The notes under the pieces: model-generated
What the model saw: the letters and a program-made list of their open reading frames with translations, nothing else
The model's database searches: none
Told to the model about the DNA's origin: nothing
Source: Spirulina major PCC 6313
Lineage (GTDB): Bacteria; Cyanobacteriota; Cyanobacteriia; Cyanobacteriales; Spirulinaceae
Assembly: GCF_001890765.1 (NCBI RefSeq)
Contig: NZ_KV878783.1
Coordinates: 1,217,614 to 1,281,613 of the forward strand
Direction: 5' to 3'
Length of the DNA: 64,000 nucleotides
Made by a program: the position numbers and the translations under genes
Part shown: piece by piece, positions 26,339-35,535 of the stretch
Position numbering within the stretch: position 1 is the first letter of the stretch
How the letters are laid out: every line of letters starts with the position of its first letter

Positions 26339-29300
26339 ATGCAATCTAATATTAAGAAAAAAAATAGTTATCCATTAGCTATTCAAGACTCTGAATCAAA
26401 TTCCGAATATTCCTCCATTTTTGCATTATCAGAAACCCAAAAAAGTCTGTGGCAGCTTTACGAATTTGCGCCCAAAAGCACAGCCTATAACCGATACAAG
26501 GCGATTAAAATCAGTGCAGCGTTAGATGTAGAACAGTGGACAGCAGTTTGGCACGACATTATTCAGCGTCACCCCGCCTTACGAACAACCTACGGACTCA
26601 ATTCGGCTGGGTTACCCGTGCAACTGGTGAATGCAGCGATCGCACCTCCCCTAGAAATCATTGATGCGACTGATTGGTCAGGTGAGCAGCTTCATCATGA
26701 GCTTGGAGAACGAGTTAATTGTCCTTTTGAGCTTGAAAAAGGAATATTTCGCCTCTATTTATTACAACAGAATGCCTCAGAATTTGTGCAACTTTTTGTC
26801 GCGCATCACATTGCTTTAGATGCCAAAAGTCAAGACTTGCTCTGCCAAGAATTTGCCGATCTTTACCAGGGTCAATTTTCAGAAATACCCTTAGCATATT
26901 CGGAGTTTGTGAAATGGGAAGCGGAGCGATTAGCGTCTGCTGATGGGGATGCAGCCCGACAGTATTGGCAACACCAATTAGCTGGGGAAATTCCGATCTT
27001 AAATTTACCAATTGATCGTCATCGGGCTACGGTTTTATCCTTCCAAGGCGCATCCTATCGCGTCCCTCTTGACTCTAGTCTGACCGCACCATTAAACGCC
27101 TCAGCTACCGATCCGTTTCAGCTTGCATTGGGGGTTTTTTATACCCTGCTGTATCGCTATTCGGGTCAATCTGATATTTTGGTGAGTGTTCCTCTCGAAA
27201 ATCGGCAGGGTCATCGGAATTTTCAAGAGGCAATTGGCTGTTTTGAAACAGTGGGAATTCTTCGGGCTAATGTTGACGAAACGACGACAATTCAAAACCT
27301 GCTTAAAACGATCGCTCACCTCACCACAGATAGCGATCGCTATGCACTCGTTAACCCTCTAAACACAGCCATAAAAACGCATTTTGAATTGCAGCGTAAC
27401 TTTAGTCAAATGCCGCTATCGTCTGTGATGTTTAATGGGCGCAAAGTAGACGAGAATTTGGCGAATTCTGGATCACAAACACTATCAATAAAACCCTATG
27501 ATTTAACCGAAAAATGCGGCGCGGCTTACGATTTGACTCTGGAATTAGTGGATGCAAATCATGGGCTATATTTAGAGATTCACTACAATCGGGATCTGTG
27601 GAGTGAGGCGGCAATTCAGCGGCTTTCATCCCACTATTTACAACTTTTGGACGGCGCGATCGCACATCCCGAAAGCCCCGTGGCACAACTGCCCCTCTTA
27701 ACGCCCCAAGAGCGCGAGCAAATTCTCACCACTTGGAATCAAACCGCTGCTGACTATCCCCGCGATCGCTGCATTCATCAGCTCTTTGAAGCACAGGTAC
27801 AACAGACTCCCGATGCAATAGCGGTGGTGTTTGAGGCGCGATCGCTCACCTATGGCGAACTCAACCAACGGGCGAATCAACTCGCCCATTATCTCCAACA
27901 GTTGGGCGTGCAACCCGATACCCTGATCGGGATTTATATCGAGCGTTCCTTAGAAATGATGGTGGGACTATTGGGCATTCTTAAAGCCGGTGCGGCCTAT
28001 GTTCCCCTCGATCCAAACTATCCCCCCGAACGGATCGAATACATTCTTGAAAACTCCGCTACCCCGATTTTAATAACCTCTAGCACAATGCTAGACTCCC
28101 TCCCAGAGCACCCCGCTAAAATCGTTTGTTTAGACCAAGATGCGGCCCAAATTACCCAACAACCTGACGATAATCTCGCTAGTAATGTCACCCCTCAAAA
28201 CCGCTGTTACGTTATTTTTACATCCGGTTCGACGGGCAACCCAAAAGGCGTAGAAATTTGCCATCAATCTTTAGTGAATTTCATCACTGCCATGGCCGCC
28301 GCGCCGGGACTCACGGCCTCCGATTGCTTAGTGGCTGTCACTACGATTAGTTTTGATATTCATACCCTTGAACTCTATTTACCCTTAACTGTGGGCGCAA
28401 CATTAGTGCTAGCCAGTCAAGAAACCACGGCCAACGGGTTAGGCTTGGCGGAATTAATGGCGACCCATAAGGCTACAGTCATGCAGGCTACTCCAGCCAC
28501 TTGGCGGATGTTATTAAATGCTGATTGGGCGGGTTTACCATCATTAAAAGCCATTTGTGGCGGTGAAGCATTACCCCACGAATTGGCAGATCAACTCCTC
28601 GAAAAAGTGGGGATGTTGTGGAATATTTATGGCCCCACAGAAACGACGGTGTGGTCTACCACTTGTGAAGTGAAGCGCGATCGCGATCGCACCTCTGATC
28701 GCGCCGACCGACCCGAACCCATTGGCCGCCCCATTGCGAATACTCAAACCTACATTTTGGATGCCCTGATGCAACCCGTTCCCGTCGGTGTGCCGGGGGA
28801 ATTTTATATTGGCGGTGATGGTGTAGCGCGGGGGTATTTTCAGCGGCCTGATTTAACCGCCGAACGCTTTTTAGATAATCCATTTTTGCCCGGTTCACGA
28901 CTGTATAAAACCGGAGATTTAGCCCGGTATCAAGCTGATGGCACGATTGAATATATTGGCCGTCTGGATAATCAGGTCAAAATTCGGGGATTCCGCATCG
29001 AACTCGGTGAAATTGAAGCCACCTTAACCCAGCATCATCATGTGTCTCAATGTGTCACCCTCGCCCGCTCCGATGAACAGGGCAACCCTCGCTTGGTGGC
29101 CTATATTATCCCTGATCACACCCGTCAACCCGACCCCGACGCGGCGACCCCTTCGCCCACCTTTCAAACTGAAGAAACAAACATTCTTCAGGAATGGCAA
29201 TTAGCTTGGGATAATGCCTACAACCAAACGGAAACGGCACAGGAATCGACCCTGAATATTTCCGGGTGGGATAGTAGTTATACGGGGGAACTCATTCCGG

Positions 29301-32300
29301 CAGAAGAGATGCGCGAATGGGTAACGGGTATCGTCGATCGCATCACAATTAACCATCCTCAGCGCGTTTTAGAATTGGGTTGCGGGACGGGAATGTTATT
29401 ACTACGAATTGCGCCCCACTGCGAAACCTATTGGGGGGTAGATGCGGCACAACAAGGGTTAAATTATATTCAACAGCAGTTAAACGCCCTGCCTGGGGAT
29501 TGGTCTCAGGTGCAATTAAAACAGCAACTCGCCCATGAATTTACGGATGTTAAACCGCAGTCCTTTGATGCGGTGGTGATTAATTCGGTGGTGCAATATT
29601 TTCCGAGTATTCAATATTTAGTGACGGTGCTTGAAGGGGCGGTGCAGGCGGTGGCTCCGGGGGGGTTTATTTTTGTGGGGGATGTGCGGAGTTTGCCGCT
29701 GTTGTCGGCGTTTCATAGTAGTGTGCAACTCCATAAAGCCGCTGATGATTTACCCCTCGCGCAACTCAAACAACAGGCCTATCAAGACCAACAATTAGAT
29801 CAAGAGTTGGTGATTAGTCCGGACTTTTTCACGGCGTTGCAGACCCATTTACCGGCGATTACTGAGGTTGATATTCAACTGAAGCGGGGCGGGGCGCATA
29901 ACGAAATGACGAAGTTTCGCTATGATGTGGTGCTGCGTGTGGGTGGGGCGGCAAAATCGCCCCCTCAAACCGTGCTTGATTGGCAGCAGGATCAGTTAAG
30001 CCTCGACTCTATCGTAGACACCCTCCGCGATCAGCAACCCGATCGCCTCCGGGTGCGAAATGTGCCCAATGCGCGACTGGTGGAGGATCTGCGCCTTTTG
30101 GAACTGCTGGACGACACCACTGCATTGCAAACCGTCGGGGAGTTGCGCCACCGCCTGCACCAGACGGCGACGACGGGGATTGAGCCGGAAGATTGGTGGG
30201 CGTTGGATGTGCCCTACGCGGTGGAGCTTCACTATGCAACGGATCGCCTTGATGCCTATGATGTGACGTTTTATCGCCGCAATTGCACCCATACTGACCC
30301 ACAAAACGGGATGGGTGCAGCTCCGTCCTCAACGCGATCGCACGCCTGGCACACCTACGGGAATAATCCGGCCTTTGGTCAATTTGCCAGCAGTTTAGCG
30401 CCCAAGTTGCGGGAGTATTTGAGCCATAAACTGCCGGATTATATGGTTCCGTCGGCCTTTGTGGCGCTGCCCAGTTTTCCCCTGACACCGAATGGAAAAA
30501 TTGATCGGCGATCGCTCCCCAGTCCGGAGTTTTTCCCGTCGGCTCAGGAGGCGGGGTTTGTCGCGCCGCGTAATGAAATTGAGCAGCAGGTGGCGCAAAT
30601 TTGGTCGGAAGTGCTGGGTGTTTCGCCGATTGGGGTGTATTACGACTTCATTCAATTGGGGGGTCATTCCCTGCTGGCGATTCAGATTATGGTGTTGATC
30701 CAAACGCGCTTGCAGGTGAAGCTACCGATTCATAGTTTGTTTGACTCTCCGACGGTGGCGGAGTTGGCGGCACTGGTGCGGGCGGCGGAAGGGGTGGATA
30801 CGGGGGCGGATATTCAGCCGACGGCCAGGACGCACAGCCTTCCCCTCTCCGTGGGTCAGGCGCAACTGTGGTTTCTCCATCAACTCAATCCCGCCGCTCC
30901 GGCCTATAACGAAGATGTGACGATCTTTTTCCAGGAAGAGCTTGATATTCCAGCGCTGGAGCAGAGTTTCACGGAGCTGATCCGCCGTCACGAAATTCTC
31001 CGCACCACGTTCCCCGCCGTGGATGGGCAACCGATCCAACAGATTCAGCCGCCGACTCCGTTTCAGATTGCGCGGGTGGATTTGCGATCGCACCCCGAAG
31101 CCGATCGCCCCACCCAGGCCGAAGCGATCGCCACGGCGCAATTGTGTATTCCCTTCGATCTGGCCCAGGGCCCGCTCATTCGTGCCACCGTTAGCCAACT
31201 GGGCGATCGCCACTATCAGCTCAATGTGGCGATGCACCATATTCTCTTCGATGGTGAATCCGGTAATAGCGTCCTGTTCCCCGAATTGAAAGCCCTCTAC
31301 AATGCCTTGCGCCAGGGCATCGCCTCGCCCTTACCGGAACTCGATCTACAGTATGCCGACTTCGCCGCCTGGCAACGGGATTGGCTCCAGGGCGACTACG
31401 TGACCCAACAGCTCGCCTATTGGCAGAGTCGCCTGGAACATGCGCCGCCGCTGCTGTTTCCCACCGATCGCCCCCGCACCCCGAAAACCAGCACCGCCGG
31501 ATCTTGGCTGGCGGTGGACATTCCCGCCCCCCTCACAGAAAAGCTCAAAATTTTAAGCCGTAAAGAAGGGGTGACGCTGTACATGACCCTCGTCACGGTG
31601 TTGCAAATCCTGCTCCATCGCTACACCGAGCAAACCGATATTATCCTCGGTACGGTGTCATCGCAGCACAACCGCGCCGAACTGCGGGGCATGATTGGCT
31701 ATTTTCTCAATACTTTGGCGCTGCGCAGTGATCTTAGCGGTGAACCGGGGTTCCGCGCTTTGTTAAAACGAGTCCGCAAAACGGTGCTCGAAGCCTACGC
31801 GAATCAGGATGTGCCGTTTCAGGATGTGGTGAGTCGTTTTTGTGGCGATCGCCAAGGGAGCGATAACCCCCTGTTTCAGATTGTTTTTGCCTTTCAGCCC
31901 CCGGTGCTAGAAGATCCCAGCAGTTGGAATATTCAGCAATTTATGCTGGATAATGGGTCGTCTAAGTTTGATATTTCGTTCCTGTTAGAGGAGCGATCGC
32001 AGGGCATCACTAGCAAAATCGTCGGCAAAATTGAATACAAAACCGACCTATTCGATCGCGCCACGATTGAGCGACTGTTAGGGCATTTCCTCAACCTGCT
32101 CGCGGGGATTGTGAGCGACCCTGACCAGGCGATCGCCCAACTCCCTCTGCTCACCACCGCCGAACGTCAGCAAGTCCTCGTGGATTGGAACGATACCCAC
32201 GCCGACTATCCCCTAGAAACCCGCCTCCATGAACTGTTTGAGCAGCAAGTTGAACGCCGCCCCGATGCGATCGCGGTCGTCTGTGGCAGCCATCAGCTCA

Positions 32301-35300
32301 CCTATCGCCAACTGAACAATCGCGCCAACCAACTCGCCCACTACCTCCAAAAACAAGGGGTCAAACCCAATACTCTCGTGGGCTTGTCTGTGGAACGTTC
32401 CTTGGAAATGATGATCGGCCTGTACGGGATTATGAAAGCGGGCGGGGCTTATCTCCCCATCGATCCCACCTATCCGATCGAGCGGATCGACTATATGCTC
32501 AGCGATGCGAAGGTGTCGATCTTGCTCACGCAGCAGCATTTACGGGGGAATTTTGGTCATTTTGAGGGGCTGGTGTTGAGTCTAGATGGCGATCGCCCAG
32601 CGTCTCGGAACGAGAATCGCCCAGCGTCTCGGAACGAGAATCGCGCAGCATCTCGGAACGAGAATCGCGCCCTGCTCGACCTTGAACCCACGGATAACCT
32701 GCCCACCGTCGTCACCCAAGACGATCTGATCTATGTGATCTACACCTCCGGATCGACGGGCAAACCGAAAGGCGCGGCGATCTATCACCGCAGCGCGACC
32801 AATGTAGTGCATTGGTTTATCAAATACATCGGAATTACGGAGCGCGATCGCCCCCTGATCGTCTCCTCCTTCAGCTTCGACATCACCCATAAAAACTTCT
32901 ACGCCCCCCTGATCCAAGGCGGCCAAATTCACCTCCTGCCCTCCAGTCGTTACGACCCCCAACTGGCCAGCCAACTGATCGAAGATCATCAGATCACCTG
33001 GGTTAACTGCACTCCTGGGGTCTTCTATCCCCTCACCGAACCGAAAAAAGAACGCACCTATCAAAAACTCGCCTCCCTGCGCTTCGCCATCCTCGGCGGT
33101 GAACCCATTTCCATCTCCCAACTGTGGGATTGGTTGAGTTCTGACCATTGTCACGCCACGATCCTCAACCACTACGGCCCCACGGAATGCACGGATCTAT
33201 CAACCACCTATTGGGTGAAAGATCCAGCCCGCTATCTTGAACGCTCCATGCCCTTGGGTCATCCCATCGACAATGTGCAGACTCTCATTCTTAACTCGCA
33301 ATTGCAGCCCGTCCCCGTGGGCGTGGTGGGTCAACTCTACATCAGCGGCATGGGTGTGGGGGCAGGGTATCTTAACCGCCCGGATCTCACCGCCGATCGC
33401 TTCATTGAGAATCCCTATCAGCCCGATTCCCGGATGTACAACACGGGGGACTTAGCGCGGTATTTGCCCAATGGGAATGTGGAATATTTGGGGCGGGTGG
33501 ATCATCAGGTGAAGATTCGCGGTTTTCGGATTGAACTGGGGGAAGTGGAGACCGCGATCGAGCAGCATCCGGAGGTGAATCGTACCGTCGTGATCGCCCG
33601 TGAAGATACCCCAGGGGATAAGCGATTAGTGGCCTATGTTGTGCCGCGCCTCGAATCCCAAGATCCTGACCTTGAAACCGCTGACGGTGATCATGATGTC
33701 GATCGCGCTCTGACGGAATGGGAAAACGTGTTCAACAATATCTACGATCAAAGCGGTCAAGATCATGATTTAACCCTTGATCTCACCGGCTGGAATAGTA
33801 GCTATAGCGGCGAACCGATCCCCGCTGCGGAAATGCGGGAATGGGTTAACGCCACGATTAGCCGCATTCGCCACTATCAACCCCAACGGGTTTTAGAGAT
33901 TGGCTGTGGTACGGGGATGCTCTTGCTGCAACTGGCTCCCACCTGTCCCCATTACATTGGCACCGAACTATCAAAACGGGTGATCGACGATCTCCAAGCC
34001 CGGATTCAGCAGTTACCGGGAGATTGGGGTCATGTGCAACTGTGTCACCAACAAGCCCAAGATTTTACGGGGCTGCACGGCCAGAATTTCGACACGATTA
34101 TTCTCAATTCGGTGGTGCAATATTTCCCCAGTCTTGACTACCTGATCACGGTGTTGGGGCAGGCGATCGCCACCCTTGACCCCACCGGCGGCACGATCTT
34201 TATCGGGGATGTGCGTAGTTTACCCCTCCTCGAAGCCTTCCACGCCAGCATTCAACTGCACCAAGCCAGCGACGCGCTTACCACCGCGCAACTGCAACGG
34301 CGAATCGAACGGAAGGTACAGTTTGACAAAGAATTGGTGATTGATCCGGACTTCTTCGCAGCGTTGCCGACGCAGTTTCCGGCGATTACACAGGTGACGG
34401 TGTTGATTAAGCGAGGCGCGGCCCACCATGAGATGAATAAATATCGCTACGATGTGGCGCTCCAGGTGGGCGATGCTCGCACTCCGTCCCCCCTCACCCT
34501 TGACCCTGACCACTGCATTGATTGGCCCACCGCAGGATTAGCGATCGCCGACATCACCCACCGTCTCACCACGGAGCAGCCCCCCGCCTTGGTGGTGGCC
34601 AATGTCCCCAACGCTCGCCTGATGGCTGATTGTCGCATCGGGTCATTGCTCCGGGATGAGACCAGCGACCTGAAGACGGTGCAGGAACTGCGGCAACGGT
34701 TGCAGCAAGACACCCCCCCAGGCATTGAGCCGGAGGCGTGGTGGCGGTTGGAGCTGCCCTATACCGTGGAGTTGGTGGCTTCGGCGACGGCGTTAGAGTG
34801 TTATGACGTGGTGTTTACGGCTCCCGGTGGGGGCGGTGCGGCAGCGGTGCGATTCTCGCAGCCCCAACCCCCCAAACCCTGGGCAGACTACGCCAATAAT
34901 CCCCTCTTCGCCCAAGCCGCCACCAAACTCGCCCCCCAACTCCACGGCTACCTCGGCGACAAACTCCCCGACTACATGATTCCATCGGCGTTTGTGTTGA
35001 TGGAAACCCTGCCCCTCGCGCCCACGGGGAAAGTGGATCGCCGCGCTCTGCCGATCCCAGAACTGGGCCGAACCCAACTGAAGACCGCTTACGTGCAGCC
35101 CGAAACCGACGTAGAAGCTGCGATCGCCGCCATCTGGCAGCAGCTTTTACGGGTGGACAAAGTGGGGATTCACGATAATTTCTTCGACCTCGGCGGCCAT
35201 TCGCTGCTGATCGTCAAAGCGAGTTATGAACTGTCTGAAACCCTCGATCAAAAAATTTCGGTGGTGGAACTGTTCCAATACCCGACGATCACCAGCCTGG

Positions 35301-35437
35301 CCGCCTATCTCAACCAACGCAGCGACCCCGACGCGGAACCCGACGCGGCCAAATTTGCCGAAAGTGAAAAACTCGCGGCCAAGCGGCGCAAACGTCAAGC
35401 GGGCCGCGACCAACGTCGAAAACGGCGCGATCGCTAA
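26339..35437 (+). CDS. Two-module NRPS, C-A-NMT-PCP-C-A-NMT-PCP
   Basis: 3032 residues. Module 1: C domain about 25-460 with HHIALDA (His156, His157, Asp161; Ala replaces the usual Gly), A domain from about 480 with FTSGSTGNPKG, an N-methyltransferase inserted between A8 and A9 (about 950-1240, LELGCGTGM), A10 NGKIDRRSL, PCP with Ser1444. Module 2: C about 1500-1930 with HHILFDG, A from about 1950 with YTSGSTGKPKG, NMT about 2455-2745 (LEIGCGTGM), A10 TGKVDRRAL, PCP with Ser2955. The tail after PCP2 is strongly basic (RRKRQAGRDQRRKRRDR), perhaps a docking segment for the PKS. Pocket residues read by eye are D-I-L-T-A-C-I-V-W (A1) and D-I-K-V-A-L-H-D-L (A2); neither gives a confident substrate. 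No loading module or TE is present, so an acyl or aminoacyl starter from elsewhere is inferred. Confidence 0.93.
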   Translation: MQSNIKKKNSYPLAIQDSESNSEYSSIFALSETQKSLWQLYEFAPKSTAYNRYKAIKISAALDVEQWTAVWHDIIQRHPALRTTYGLNSAGLPVQLVNAAIAPPLEIIDATDWSGEQLHHELGERVNCPFELEKGIFRLYLLQQNASEFVQLFVAHHIALDAKSQDLLCQEFADLYQGQFSEIPLAYSEFVKWEAERLASADGDAARQYWQHQLAGEIPILNLPIDRHRATVLSFQGASYRVPLDSSLTAPLNASATDPFQLALGVFYTLLYRYSGQSDILVSVPLENRQGHRNFQEAIGCFETVGILRANVDETTTIQNLLKTIAHLTTDSDRYALVNPLNTAIKTHFELQRNFSQMPLSSVMFNGRKVDENLANSGSQTLSIKPYDLTEKCGAAYDLTLELVDANHGLYLEIHYNRDLWSEAAIQRLSSHYLQLLDGAIAHPESPVAQLPLLTPQEREQILTTWNQTAADYPRDRCIHQLFEAQVQQTPDAIAVVFEARSLTYGELNQRANQLAHYLQQLGVQPDTLIGIYIERSLEMMVGLLGILKAGAAYVPLDPNYPPERIEYILENSATPILITSSTMLDSLPEHPAKIVCLDQDAAQITQQPDDNLASNVTPQNRCYVIFTSGSTGNPKGVEICHQSLVNFITAMAAAPGLTASDCLVAVTTISFDIHTLELYLPLTVGATLVLASQETTANGLGLAELMATHKATVMQATPATWRMLLNADWAGLPSLKAICGGEALPHELADQLLEKVGMLWNIYGPTETTVWSTTCEVKRDRDRTSDRADRPEPIGRPIANTQTYILDALMQPVPVGVPGEFYIGGDGVARGYFQRPDLTAERFLDNPFLPGSRLYKTGDLARYQADGTIEYIGRLDNQVKIRGFRIELGEIEATLTQHHHVSQCVTLARSDEQGNPRLVAYIIPDHTRQPDPDAATPSPTFQTEETNILQEWQLAWDNAYNQTETAQESTLNISGWDSSYTGELIPAEEMREWVTGIVDRITINHPQRVLELGCGTGMLLLRIAPHCETYWGVDAAQQGLNYIQQQLNALPGDWSQVQLKQQLAHEFTDVKPQSFDAVVINSVVQYFPSIQYLVTVLEGAVQAVAPGGFIFVGDVRSLPLLSAFHSSVQLHKAADDLPLAQLKQQAYQDQQLDQELVISPDFFTALQTHLPAITEVDIQLKRGGAHNEMTKFRYDVVLRVGGAAKSPPQTVLDWQQDQLSLDSIVDTLRDQQPDRLRVRNVPNARLVEDLRLLELLDDTTALQTVGELRHRLHQTATTGIEPEDWWALDVPYAVELHYATDRLDAYDVTFYRRNCTHTDPQNGMGAAPSSTRSHAWHTYGNNPAFGQFASSLAPKLREYLSHKLPDYMVPSAFVALPSFPLTPNGKIDRRSLPSPEFFPSAQEAGFVAPRNEIEQQVAQIWSEVLGVSPIGVYYDFIQLGGHSLLAIQIMVLIQTRLQVKLPIHSLFDSPTVAELAALVRAAEGVDTGADIQPTARTHSLPLSVGQAQLWFLHQLNPAAPAYNEDVTIFFQEELDIPALEQSFTELIRRHEILRTTFPAVDGQPIQQIQPPTPFQIARVDLRSHPEADRPTQAEAIATAQLCIPFDLAQGPLIRATVSQLGDRHYQLNVAMHHILFDGESGNSVLFPELKALYNALRQGIASPLPELDLQYADFAAWQRDWLQGDYVTQQLAYWQSRLEHAPPLLFPTDRPRTPKTSTAGSWLAVDIPAPLTEKLKILSRKEGVTLYMTLVTVLQILLHRYTEQTDIILGTVSSQHNRAELRGMIGYFLNTLALRSDLSGEPGFRALLKRVRKTVLEAYANQDVPFQDVVSRFCGDRQGSDNPLFQIVFAFQPPVLEDPSSWNIQQFMLDNGSSKFDISFLLEERSQGITSKIVGKIEYKTDLFDRATIERLLGHFLNLLAGIVSDPDQAIAQLPLLTTAERQQVLVDWNDTHADYPLETRLHELFEQQVERRPDAIAVVCGSHQLTYRQLNNRANQLAHYLQKQGVKPNTLVGLSVERSLEMMIGLYGIMKAGGAYLPIDPTYPIERIDYMLSDAKVSILLTQQHLRGNFGHFEGLVLSLDGDRPASRNENRPASRNENRAASRNENRALLDLEPTDNLPTVVTQDDLIYVIYTSGSTGKPKGAAIYHRSATNVVHWFIKYIGITERDRPLIVSSFSFDITHKNFYAPLIQGGQIHLLPSSRYDPQLASQLIEDHQITWVNCTPGVFYPLTEPKKERTYQKLASLRFAILGGEPISISQLWDWLSSDHCHATILNHYGPTECTDLSTTYWVKDPARYLERSMPLGHPIDNVQTLILNSQLQPVPVGVVGQLYISGMGVGAGYLNRPDLTADRFIENPYQPDSRMYNTGDLARYLPNGNVEYLGRVDHQVKIRGFRIELGEVETAIEQHPEVNRTVVIAREDTPGDKRLVAYVVPRLESQDPDLETADGDHDVDRALTEWENVFNNIYDQSGQDHDLTLDLTGWNSSYSGEPIPAAEMREWVNATISRIRHYQPQRVLEIGCGTGMLLLQLAPTCPHYIGTELSKRVIDDLQARIQQLPGDWGHVQLCHQQAQDFTGLHGQNFDTIILNSVVQYFPSLDYLITVLGQAIATLDPTGGTIFIGDVRSLPLLEAFHASIQLHQASDALTTAQLQRRIERKVQFDKELVIDPDFFAALPTQFPAITQVTVLIKRGAAHHEMNKYRYDVALQVGDARTPSPLTLDPDHCIDWPTAGLAIADITHRLTTEQPPALVVANVPNARLMADCRIGSLLRDETSDLKTVQELRQRLQQDTPPGIEPEAWWRLELPYTVELVASATALECYDVVFTAPGGGGAAAVRFSQPQPPKPWADYANNPLFAQAATKLAPQLHGYLGDKLPDYMIPSAFVLMETLPLAPTGKVDRRALPIPELGRTQLKTAYVQPETDVEAAIAAIWQQLLRVDKVGIHDNFFDLGGHSLLIVKASYELSETLDQKISVVELFQYPTITSLAAYLNQRSDPDAEPDAAKFAESEKLAAKRRKRQAGRDQRRKRRDR
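32592..32663 (+). repeat. Three tandem 24-bp repeats inside the second A domain
   Basis: Units of 24 bp, each with the small hairpin TCTCG-GAA-CGAGA, encode RPASRNEN, RPASRNEN and RAASRNEN (about residues 2085-2108). The first two units are identical and the third differs at two bases. The insert falls in a loop between motifs A2 and A3 and keeps frame. Confidence 0.9.
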
Positions 35438-35535
35438 TCGCCCCATCCAGCTACACCGTTTTGGAAGGCGGCTCCCGGCCGCGATACCCTTTGCCCCCCC
35501 CCATTCTGAATACATCTTTTGTGGAGAGAAGAGTA

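Noticed and set aside
32592-32663. CRISPR-like array
   Set aside because: The 24-bp units are head to tail with no spacers and lie in a coding frame. No CRISPR array or cas gene was seen anywhere in the window.
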